23,783 nucleotides of DNA, taken from assembly GCA_041602815.1 (NCBI GenBank), contig JBFIFO010000049.1:1-23783 (forward strand). Reading direction: 5' to 3'. The position numbers were made by a program, and so were the translations under genes. Below the pieces are notes generated by a model. That model was not told where the DNA came from. It made no database searches and saw nothing but the letters and a program-made list of their open reading frames with translations. Shown in pieces: positions 1 through 7,690 of the stretch (positions are counted from its first letter, which is position 1; the number at the start of each line of letters is the position of its first letter). Source of the DNA: GCA-020356105 sp041602815 (GTDB taxonomy: Bacteria > Pseudomonadota > Alphaproteobacteria > UBA8366 > JADFVY01).

Positions 1-90
1 CCCTCCCACCAGGGGAGGAGGTAAGTTATTGCCATCAAAGAGGAATTCCCCTCCCCCTTGATGGGGGAGGGCAGGGTGGGGGTGGAACTC
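1..90. repeat. G/C-rich palindromic dispersed repeat (partial)
   Basis: Two neighbouring hairpins are visible. The first pairs CCTCCC (2-7) with GGGAGG (13-18). The second is a perfect 9-bp stem, CCCTCCCCC (49-57) with GGGGGAGGG (63-71), closed by a 5-nt loop and followed by a G-rich tail. C-run/G-run hairpins like this are a common form of intergenic repeat in alphaproteobacteria. The element probably continues beyond the window start. It lies just past the 3' end of ruvX, so it could help end or stabilise that transcript; no T-run follows on the minus strand. Confidence 0.55.
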
Positions 91-137
91 ACCGCCGCGG
101 CATGGGACACCCTGCGTCCAACTGATCGGATAATGCG

Positions 138-605
138 CTAGAGCCTGGCCATCGCGTCGAGCGCGCCCTGCAGGATGTAGGCCGCCGCCATCTTGTCGAC
201 GACTTCGCCGCGGCGCTTGCGGGTCATGTCTGCCTCGTCGATCAGCACCCGTTCGACCGCCGCCGTCGACAGCCGTTCGTCCTGGAATGCGATCGGGATG
301 TCGAATTTCTCCAGAAGGTTGGCGGCGAATTGCCGCGTCGACTGGCAGCGCGGCCCCTCCGTGCCGTCCATGTTGACCGGCAGGCCGAGTACCAGGCCGC
401 CGACGTCGTGCTCGTCGATCAGCGCTTTCAGCGCCGCGGCGTCGGCGGTGAACTTGGTGCGCTTCAGGGTCCGCAGCGGCGAGGCGATGGCGAGCCCGGC
501 ATCCGACAGCGCCAGCCCGATCGTCTTCGCACCCAGGTCCAGGCCGAGCAGCCGCTTTCCCTTCGGCAGCAAGTCGCGGAGCGTGGCGAGGTCGAGGAGC
601 GGCAT
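138..605 (-). CDS. ruvX: RuvX/YqgF, putative pre-16S rRNA nuclease / Holliday junction resolvase-like protein
   Basis: A 155-residue protein of the RNase H-like YqgF family, acting in the cytoplasm in 16S rRNA 5'-end maturation and historically annotated as a Holliday junction resolvase. Family motifs are clear: LLGLDLGAKTIGLALSD near residues 19-35 with the first catalytic Asp, GLPVNMDGTEGPR in the middle, the DERLST motif, and a C-terminal VDKMAAAYILQ helix carrying the last catalytic Asp. Length is typical. The frame stays open upstream to 710, but the family normally begins shortly before the LDLG strand, so the ATG at 605 (MPLLDLATL) is preferred. ruvX is often a near neighbour of gatCAB in alphaproteobacteria; here about 3 kb of other genes lie between them. 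Confidence 0.93.
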   Translation of the reverse strand: MPLLDLATLRDLLPKGKRLLGLDLGAKTIGLALSDAGLAIASPLRTLKRTKFTADAAALKALIDEHDVGGLVLGLPVNMDGTEGPRCQSTRQFAANLLEKFDIPIAFQDERLSTAAVERVLIDEADMTRKRRGEVVDKMAAAYILQGALDAMARL

Positions 606-740
606 GGGCGGAACCCTTGTCGGCGGGAGCGTCGTCGCCAGCTTAGCCGGCCAATACCGGCGCGGCAACGCGGCGGCCGCGGTTGCGGTGTCGGGCATTG
701 CCCGGAGCACCGCCCCGTTGCGGCCTGGAATCCCAGCCGG

Positions 741-1523
741 TCACATGCCTTCGATGCCTTCGTGCGCCTTCTGTATGTCCTGGTACAGCAGCAGGACGGC
801 CGATGCGGCGGCGAGCGCCGAACGGGTCTCGGGCGTCACAGCGCTGTCGATCCAGACCGTGCCCGCGTTGATGACCTCGACCGCGCCCACAGCGCGATCC
901 CCGATCCGGAAAATGTAACCCGACGGTCTTCCCATCTGCAGAGACATCGTGTCGAGCCTGTGCGTTCCGGCGATCCCGATTTGCAGATCGCCCTCGGTCA
1001 TGACGCCGCGCAGCGCTGTCTCGTTGGCGGAAAGCGACCGCGTCATGACAAGCTGCGAGGGCGTCCCGCCGCCGTCCGGCGTCAGCGTGCAATCCAGCCG
1101 ATGGTTGGATGAGGCCTCGACGCCGAAGCGCCCGCCCAGCAGGCCGTCCGTTTCCATCCCGCTCCAGTTCGCCGTATTGGTGCATTGCACGGCCCGGGCG
1201 GGGCGGTCCGGTCCATTGATCGAGAACCTGTACTTCTGCTTTGCCTTGGCGCTGCTGATTTCGGAGCCCCCACTCGATACCGAGTTGTCATCCACTTCGG
1301 TCCAGCCCCGGTGGACATCGGTGACGCGGTAGGCCCCGAATTCGAACGTGCCGTCGAAGACCGAAAACGCCCGCCCCTCGACGGGCAGCTTGGCCGTGTC
1401 GCTCGGCAGGTCTTCCGGAAGCGCCATATGCGCCGCCTGGCAGCCGCCCAGCGCCAGCCCCGCGATTACCGGAAGGATCCAGCCGGCCATCCCGCGCCGC
1501 CTTTTCAGGGAGTAGCTGTTCAT
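741..1523 (-). CDS. Hypothetical lipoprotein
   Basis: I do not recognise the family. The product is 260 residues. It has a basic N-terminus (KRRR at 7-10), a hydrophobic stretch and a lipobox LGGC with the acylated cysteine at about residue 28, so it should be a lipoprotein. Gln after the Cys is compatible with outer-membrane sorting. The mature part looks like a soluble beta-rich domain with two further cysteines (VQCTNT and RLDCTL) that could form a disulfide, and a C-terminal helix. The start at 1523 is chosen because an AAGGA Shine-Dalgarno lies 5 nt upstream on the minus strand; longer in-frame starts at 1529 or 1607 would put extra residues before the signal peptide. It lies 135 nt upstream of ruvX in the same direction. 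Confidence 0.75.
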   Translation of the reverse strand: MNSYSLKRRRGMAGWILPVIAGLALGGCQAAHMALPEDLPSDTAKLPVEGRAFSVFDGTFEFGAYRVTDVHRGWTEVDDNSVSSGGSEISSAKAKQKYRFSINGPDRPARAVQCTNTANWSGMETDGLLGGRFGVEASSNHRLDCTLTPDGGGTPSQLVMTRSLSANETALRGVMTEGDLQIGIAGTHRLDTMSLQMGRPSGYIFRIGDRAVGAVEVINAGTVWIDSAVTPETRSALAAASAVLLLYQDIQKAHEGIEGM

Positions 1524-1802
1524 CGCCATCCTTGTTTCGATGCTGCTGGCCATGCCAAGGGTGTCATAACTCACGACTGCTCGGCTCACTGCCGTCTTAC
1601 GACACATCGCTTAACGCAACATTAAATCCGCGATTACCGTTCGCTGCGTTTGCAGAGACAGGCATTCGCCGCAACGTTGTCGTGCCGGCAGGTCATGTGT
1701 TTCCTCCTCGGACGCCCGAGTCCCGCCGCGACACGGGGACGGCGTCGCCTGCCGCCCATGCGGCGCGACCAGGGCGATGCTCGGCGCGGCGGGGCGCGCT
1801 CC

Positions 1803-2525
1803 CTATTGCAGCTCCCGCTCGAGCAGCGCGGCCAGCTCCGCGTGGCCGCGTGCGCGGGCGATCGACAGCGCGGTTCGATCGTCCTTCGCGGTGGCCCTCG
1901 GATCGGCACCGGCAGACAGCAGGTATGTCGCCAGCTGCACGCGGTTGCGGAACGCCGCGAACATCAGCGGCGTCATGCCGTCGTCATTGGCAACGTCGGG
2001 ATCCGCCCCCCTTGCCATGAACGCCCGCAGGGTTTCGAGCAGCGCGTCTTCGTCCGCGTTCATCAGGACGAGATAGTGCAGCGCCGTCATGCCGTTGCGG
2101 TCGGCCCGCGCGACGTCGACCCCGCTTCCGAGCAGCAGCTCGGCGATCCGCAGCTTGCGCAACTGTCGGGCGGTGAACGCCCGCAGCGCCTCCGGGTCCG
2201 GGCCGCTGGTCGTCGGCGGCTCGATCACGGGCTGAAACGACCACATCAGCGGCGTCAGTCCGTCCGTGACTTCGTTCACGTCGGCACCTTCGCCAAGCAG
2301 CTGCTCGACGACGTCGATATCGCCGTAAAAGGCCGCCTCGCCGATCGTCGTGACCGCCGGCGCCTGCATCCCGGCTTCGGCGGCGATCACGGCCGTCGGC
2401 GTTGCCGCCATCCCGGCCGGCTGGTCGGCGCATGCGGTACCCGCCGCTGCGACGCCGATCAAGGCGAACAAGAGGGCCAGTGCGCGCTTTCGGTCAGCGC
2501 GATGCCGCCGGCCGGTATTCGTCAT
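1803..2525 (-). CDS. Exported ankyrin-repeat protein
   Basis: A 240-residue protein with a basic N-terminus and hydrophobic segment (about 11-33) ending near ACADQ, read as a Sec signal peptide; the GTAC before it is a poor lipobox. The mature part carries about four to five ankyrin units: near 61-84 (AAFYGDIDVVEQLLGEGADVN), 88-137 (interrupted by a Pro-rich loop), 143-176, 182-211 (MTPLMFAAFRNRVQLATYLL) and 215-238. It is a probable periplasmic protein-binding scaffold. The start ATG lies inside the end of the upstream frameshifted gene (about 32 nt overlap) with a GAGGA Shine-Dalgarno 5 nt upstream, so the two are probably translationally coupled. Partner unknown. Exported ankyrin proteins in other bacteria serve as immunity or protective proteins; applying that here is inference. 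Confidence 0.85.
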   Translation of the reverse strand: MTNTGRRHRADRKRALALLFALIGVAAAGTACADQPAGMAATPTAVIAAEAGMQAPAVTTIGEAAFYGDIDVVEQLLGEGADVNEVTDGLTPLMWSFQPVIEPPTTSGPDPEALRAFTARQLRKLRIAELLLGSGVDVARADRNGMTALHYLVLMNADEDALLETLRAFMARGADPDVANDDGMTPLMFAAFRNRVQLATYLLSAGADPRATAKDDRTALSIARARGHAELAALLERELQ

Positions 2526-3284
2526 AAAGTCCTCGGTCAGGGGTGAGTCGATGCTGCAGGGCGCCGGACGGCCAGCGCCCGACCTGACTCCTGTAACGCG
2601 TGGAGCTGACCCAGGCCCCGAGATGCAGCACTTCGATGTGGGAGCCCGCCGACGCGCCGTAGGTCCGCAGACCGAAATAGTTCGAGAAGGCCTGCGCGAT
2701 GCTCGGCTTCGGCACGTTCTGCTCGTTGAAGGCGCGCCAGTAATAGGGCGTTCTCGTATCGGCCGGATCGGTCACGCCGTTGTCGCTGTAGACCCAGCCG
2801 GTGATGGCGGCGTTGCAGCCCCACAGTTTGACGAAGGCGTCCGCTTCAAAATTGCCGCGAATGGCCGTCTTCATCACGCGGAACGGCGGGCGAATGAAAT
2901 CGTCGACGAGGATCGCCCCGACCTCGGTATCGAGGGCCTCGTGATAGGTGACGTTCCGCCCGGCGCGGACGGCCTTTTGCACCGCGTCGGCGCGCAAGGG
3001 GCCACTGCCGCATCGCCGTAGGACAGGAACAACCCGGCCCCGATCGAATGGAAAAACACGTGCAGTTCCTTGATCTTCATGCGGCCTTTGAAGGGCGGGT
3101 CCTTCAGATAGTCGAAGAAGCGGGCGCGCCGCTCGATATTGACCTGGACGATGCGGTCGCGCGTGAACCGGCCGGACGGCGCGGCCGCGCGCCCGTTGAT
3201 GAGCCGCCCGGCGAGATCCCTGGAGAAGATCTCGAAATTCCCCAGCGTGTCGCCACGCCCGTAGACGATGAGAGCACAAGACAC
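2494..3284 (-). pseudogene. Frameshifted gene, putative caspase-like (DUF4347/CHAT-type) protein
   Basis: Two overlapping minus-strand frames join into one protein of about 263 residues if a single base is restored near 3000, in the GGGG run at 2998-3001. The upstream frame gives ALIVYGRGDT through HVFFHSIGAGLFLSYGD; the downstream frame continues RADAVQKAVRAGRNVTYHEA through to the stop at 2494. In the joined protein a His (about 79, in FFHSIGAG) precedes a Cys (about 157, in KLWGCNAA), followed by SIAQAFSNYFG and TYGASAGSHIEV. This His...Cys order with a GCN motif resembles caspase-fold domains of the DUF4347/CHAT type; that assignment is tentative. The start GTG at 3284 (or TTG at 3287) is chosen for an AAGGAGAG Shine-Dalgarno just upstream. 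The break may be a real mutation or a homopolymer sequencing error. The 3' end overlaps the ankyrin gene. Confidence 0.6.
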
Positions 3285-3339
3285 CAAAGCGATCTCTCCT
3301 TGAACGGGACCCCTGACCGGCACACAGCTCCTGCGGGCA

Positions 3340-3348
3340 ATGGTATCA
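3340..3348 (-). promoter_or_regulatory. Possible extended -10 for the caspase-like/ankyrin operon
   Basis: On the minus strand TGATACCAT fits an extended -10 (TGnTAnnnT), 56 nt before the preferred GTG start. No convincing -35 hexamer is visible 17 nt further upstream. Motif reading only. Confidence 0.25.
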
Positions 3349-3509
3349 GCAGGTGCTCGCCGGCGCCACGACCGATCGCGGACCAGGCGCCAGGGGGCCC
3401 CGGTGACCGCCGCATCGCTGCATCCGCTGCCCGAAACCCGCAGAAAAGCCTAACGCATGGGCTCGTTCCACCGGATCCGGGCGCCGCGGCGGGCCCGCGT
3501 TCGCCGGGC

Positions 3510-3538
3510 TTGTCGGCTGCAAATGTGAATGATAGGGT
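3510..3538 (+). promoter_or_regulatory. Candidate sigma-70-type promoter of the gat operon
   Basis: TTGTCG (3510-3515), a 17-nt spacer, then TAGGGT (3533-3538) preceded by TGA, which also satisfies an extended -10. Transcription would start near 3545, giving a leader of about 40 nt before gatC. The hexamers are only partial matches. Confidence 0.4.
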
Positions 3539-3585
3539 CCGCGGCCATAGCGATACTGCAGAAAACCCAGCCTGGAACGAGCCCC

Positions 3586-3873
3586 ATGTCTCTTGACGAA
3601 GCCACGGTGGCGAAGATCGCCCATCTCGCCCGCATCCACGTGCCGCAGCAGGACCTCAAGCCGCTGGCCGGCGAGCTCTCGAAGATCCTCGACTGGGTCG
3701 AGCAGCTCAACGAGGTCGACACCGAAGGCGTCGCCCCGATGACCTCGGTGGTGGCGATGCAACTGCGCTGGCGCAAGGACGAGGTGACCGACGGCGGCTA
3801 TCCGGACGACGTGCTGGCCAATGCGCCGGAGGCCGAGCACGGCTTCTACACCGTGCCCAAGGTGGTGGAATGA
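3586..3873 (+). CDS. gatC: Asp-tRNA(Asn)/Glu-tRNA(Gln) amidotransferase subunit C
   Basis: A 95-residue protein of normal GatC length. MSLDEATVAKIAHLARI is the typical N-terminal helix, followed by LAGELSKILDWVEQLNEVDTEGVAPM and the C-terminal NAPEAEHGFYTVPKVVE, which wraps between GatA and GatB in known structures. GatC stabilises the complex rather than catalysing. The ATG at 3586 matches the family start; the frame is open to 3529 but those residues are not family-like. It overlaps gatA by 4 nt (ATGA), the usual sign of coupled translation. Confidence 0.97.
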   Translation: MSLDEATVAKIAHLARIHVPQQDLKPLAGELSKILDWVEQLNEVDTEGVAPMTSVVAMQLRWRKDEVTDGGYPDDVLANAPEAEHGFYTVPKVVE

Positions 3874-5351
3874 GCGGCCTGACCGGGCTGACGCTGGCGG
3901 ATGCCCGCAACGGGCTGAACAAGGGCGACTTCACGTCGGTCGACCTGACCACCGCACATATTGCCGCCGTGGAGGCTGCGCGGCCGCTCAACGCCTATAC
4001 CTGCGAGACGCCGGAAAAGGCGCTGGCGATGGCGGCGGAATCGGACAGGCGCATCGCCGCCGGCACCGCTGGCGCGATGGAGGGACTGCCGGTCGCCATC
4101 AAGGACCTGTTCTGCACCGAGGGCGAGCTGTCCACCGCCGGAAGCCATATCCTCGACGGTTTCAAGCCGCATTACGAATCGACGGTTACGAAGAACCTCT
4201 GGGACGCGGGCGCGGTGATGCTCGGCAAGGCGAACATGGACGAGTTCGCCATGGGTTCGTCGAACATGACCAGCTATTACGGCGCCGTCGAGAACCCTTG
4301 GAAACGCAAGGACGACAAGATGGCCAAGCTGGTGCCGGGCGGCTCGTCCGGCGGCTCGGCGGCCGCGGTGGCGGCGCGCGCCGCGCTGGCCGCGACCGGC
4401 ACGGATACCGGCGGCTCAATCCGCCAGCCGGCCTCGTTCACCGGCATCGTCGGCCTCAAACCCACCTACGGGCGCTGCTCGCGCTGGGGCATCATCGCCT
4501 TCGCCTCGTCGCTCGACCAGGCCGGTCCGATGACCCGCACGGTGCGCGACGCGGCGATCATGCTGGGGGCGATGGCGGGTTTCGATCCGAAGGACTCGAC
4601 CAGCGTCGATACGCCGGTGCCGGACTACGAGGCCGCCGTCGGCGCCGGCATCAAGGGACTGAAGGTCGGCATTCCGAAGGAATACCGGATGGACGGCATG
4701 CCGGCGGAGATCGAGACCCTGTGGCAAGCTGGCGCCCACTGGCTGCGCGACGCCGGCGCCGAGATCGTCGAGGTCAGCCTGCCGCATACGAAATACGCGC
4801 TCGCGGTCTACTACATCGTCGCGCCGGCCGAGGCGTCGTCGAACCTCGCGCGGTACGACGGCGTGCGCTACGGCCTGCGCGTGCCCGGCAACTCGTTGCA
4901 GGAGATGTACGAGAACACCCGCGCCGAGGGCTTCGGCCAGGAAGTGAAACGGCGGGTCCTGATCGGCACCTATGTGTTGTCCGCGGGTTATTATGACGCG
5001 TATTATCTTAAGGCACAGAAGGTCCGGTCGCGCATTGCGGGCGATTTCGGGGATGCGTGGGAGCGGGTCGATGTCCTGCTTGCCCCGACGGCGCCCAACG
5101 CGGCGTTCGGTCAGGGCGAGAAGATGGACGACCCGATCGCCATGTATCTCAACGACGTCTTCACCGTGCCGGCTTCACTGGCCGGCCTGCCGGCGATCTC
5201 GGTTCCGGCCGGTCTGTCGCGCGAGGGCCTGCCTCTAGGGCTGCAGGTGATCGGCCGGCCGTTCGACGAGGAAACCGTGCTGCGCGCGGCGCATGTCCTG
5301 GAGGGTGCGGCCGGATTCGAGGCGATGCCGGATTTCGTTGCCGGGGGGTAA
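3870..5351 (+). CDS. gatA: Asp-tRNA(Asn)/Glu-tRNA(Gln) amidotransferase subunit A
   Basis: A 493-residue amidase-signature enzyme of full length. GatA hydrolyses glutamine to ammonia, which is channelled to GatB to amidate misacylated Glu-tRNA(Gln) or Asp-tRNA(Asn). The Ser-cisSer-Lys triad is complete: Lys78 in PVAIKDLF, Ser159 in PGGSSGGSAAAV and Ser183 in TDTGGSIRQPAS; the 24-residue spacing of the two serines matches known GatA. The substrate-loop motif FAMGSSNMTSYYG and the C-terminal AGLPAISVPAG and GLPLGLQVIGRPFDEE are also present. It overlaps gatC by 4 nt and is followed after 6 nt by the DUF1877 gene. Confidence 0.98.
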   Translation: MSGLTGLTLADARNGLNKGDFTSVDLTTAHIAAVEAARPLNAYTCETPEKALAMAAESDRRIAAGTAGAMEGLPVAIKDLFCTEGELSTAGSHILDGFKPHYESTVTKNLWDAGAVMLGKANMDEFAMGSSNMTSYYGAVENPWKRKDDKMAKLVPGGSSGGSAAAVAARAALAATGTDTGGSIRQPASFTGIVGLKPTYGRCSRWGIIAFASSLDQAGPMTRTVRDAAIMLGAMAGFDPKDSTSVDTPVPDYEAAVGAGIKGLKVGIPKEYRMDGMPAEIETLWQAGAHWLRDAGAEIVEVSLPHTKYALAVYYIVAPAEASSNLARYDGVRYGLRVPGNSLQEMYENTRAEGFGQEVKRRVLIGTYVLSAGYYDAYYLKAQKVRSRIAGDFGDAWERVDVLLAPTAPNAAFGQGEKMDDPIAMYLNDVFTVPASLAGLPAISVPAGLSREGLPLGLQVIGRPFDEETVLRAAHVLEGAAGFEAMPDFVAGG

Positions 5352-5357
5352 GGAACG

Positions 5358-5843
5358 ATGCGGTTTGTCGGCGTTCACTATGCGATCACGTCGGAACAGC
5401 GCGACGGGCTCCTAGCCCAGGCCGACGATGCCAAGAAGATGGAGTATTTCGGTACGGAGATCGAGGAGAAGTGGGAGGAGGAGCACGGCCAGATCAGCGA
5501 CACTGCCTGGGAAGCCATCCACTGCTGCCTGACCGACAGCGCCAAACCCGACCCCAAGGCTGGCAACGCGCCCCGGAACCTCGCGGTGCTCGGCGGCCAG
5601 CAGGTGCTGAAGAGCGAGAAGGCCTATATCATCCGGTTGGTCGAGGCTGACCAGGTCAAGGAGGTGGCGGCGGGGCTCAAAGGTCTCGACAAGGCCTGGA
5701 TGCAGGACATGTTCGCAAAGCACAGCCCCGACGACGGACAGGACGTGATCGACGTCACCTGGGACTGGTTCGACAAGATGCGCGGCTTTTTCGAGCGCGC
5801 CGCCAAGAACGGCCGGGCCGTGCTATTCACGGCGGATCAGTAA
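5358..5843 (+). CDS. DUF1877 (YfbM-like) family protein
   Basis: A 161-residue cytoplasmic protein, acidic, with no signal peptide or membrane segment. The pattern fits DUF1877: a short N-terminal strand, TAWEAIHCCLTD (family W-x-x-(I/L)-H-x-x-L-T), NLAVLGGQQVL (family LGG motif), VKEVAAGLKGLDKAWMQDMF, and the C-terminal TWDWFDKMRGFFERAAKNGRAVLFTADQ. Function unknown. It sits between gatA and gatB, 6 nt after gatA and 27 nt before gatB, so it is almost certainly co-transcribed with them. Family assignment is from recalled motifs, not a search. Confidence 0.85.
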   Translation: MRFVGVHYAITSEQRDGLLAQADDAKKMEYFGTEIEEKWEEEHGQISDTAWEAIHCCLTDSAKPDPKAGNAPRNLAVLGGQQVLKSEKAYIIRLVEADQVKEVAAGLKGLDKAWMQDMFAKHSPDDGQDVIDVTWDWFDKMRGFFERAAKNGRAVLFTADQ

Positions 5844-5870
5844 CGAACCGATTGAGCGGGTAGGACGGCG

Positions 5871-7322
<1,452 letters not shown>

Positions 7323-7690
7323 GTCAGGACGCCGGCATGCCGGTCGTTTCGGTCCATGACCGCTCGAAACCGGCCAGTTTCAACAAATAAAGATTGTGAA
7401 TTGCAACGTATGCGTACGAATGGAACGTCGCGTACTTCGGACGTGGTATTACACCTGTTTAATGAATCCTAAAGCGAAGTCATATCGAATCCGCCGATGT
7501 GGCGTGGTTGCCTTTTTTTATTTACGGAATATCAACTCAGCGCCCTCAAAATCTTTTGAGTGAGGTCCCGTTGACTGTACGGGAACCCGCAACCAAGTGT
7601 TATACGAACGGCCACTTCGGATCGGGGGGAAATCGACGGACGGGGCGCAGGAGCCAACGCTACACACCATCACGGAGCTCGGTAAGGCGC
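7323..7690. other. Long A/T-rich leader between gatB and prkA, with palindromes
   Basis: A 368-nt non-coding stretch, clearly richer in A/T than its surroundings between about 7380 and 7600. Just past gatB there is a CCGGCATGCCGG palindrome (7331-7342) and the CGGTC-CAT-GACCG hairpin behind it, with no T-run. Further on, CTCAAAATCTTTTGAG (7545-7560) is a perfect 7-bp inverted repeat and CGGGAACCCG a small one. The prkA frame is open back to 7499, but that sequence does not resemble PrkA. In E. coli the homologous yeaGH operon is sigma-S and NtrC/sigma-54 dependent; I see no proper sigma-54 site here. Confidence 0.5.
7545..7560. promoter_or_regulatory. Palindrome upstream of prkA, candidate operator or hairpin
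   Basis: CTCAAAA (7545-7551) and TTTTGAG (7554-7560) form a perfect inverted repeat separated by 2 nt. Two-nucleotide loops are unfavourable in RNA, so a dimeric regulator site in DNA is the likelier reading. It lies 131 nt before the prkA start codon. Confidence 0.3.

Larger units (their letters stand above)
3285..3585. other. Divergent intergenic region with an inverted repeat reaching the gatC start codon
   Basis: This 301-nt region separates the minus-strand caspase-like gene from gatC and must hold both promoters. CATGGGCTCGTTCCA at 3456-3470 is matched in inverse orientation by 3573-3588, whose complement reads CATGGGGCTCGTTCCA: 15 paired bases with one bulge, about 100 nt apart. The right arm includes the gatC ATG. 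No small ORF in the region looks genuine. Confidence 0.5.

Noticed and set aside
193..1112. Long plus-strand open frames across the ruvX and lipoprotein region
   Set aside because: They are antisense to two genes with clear family motifs or a lipobox, and their translations are Arg/Ser/Pro-rich without domain features, as expected in high-G+C DNA.
3048..3596. Plus-strand open frame running into gatC
   Set aside because: Antisense to the caspase-like gene, then intergenic; composition is random and no ribosome site is present.
7422..7445. GGAAC-N15-CGTG resembling a general-stress (EcfG) promoter before prkA
   Set aside because: The spacer is one or two bases too short and the -10 lacks the final T of CGTT; not strong enough to call.
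7498..7512. TGGCGTGGTTGCC as a sigma-54 site before prkA
   Set aside because: The GG and GC are 7 nt apart rather than 10, so it does not fit the -24/-12 spacing.
7499..7690. N-terminal extension of PrkA by 64 codons
   Set aside because: The region is A/T-rich, has palindromes and does not resemble PrkA; the ATG at 7691 has GGTAAGG upstream and gives the usual length of 643 residues.
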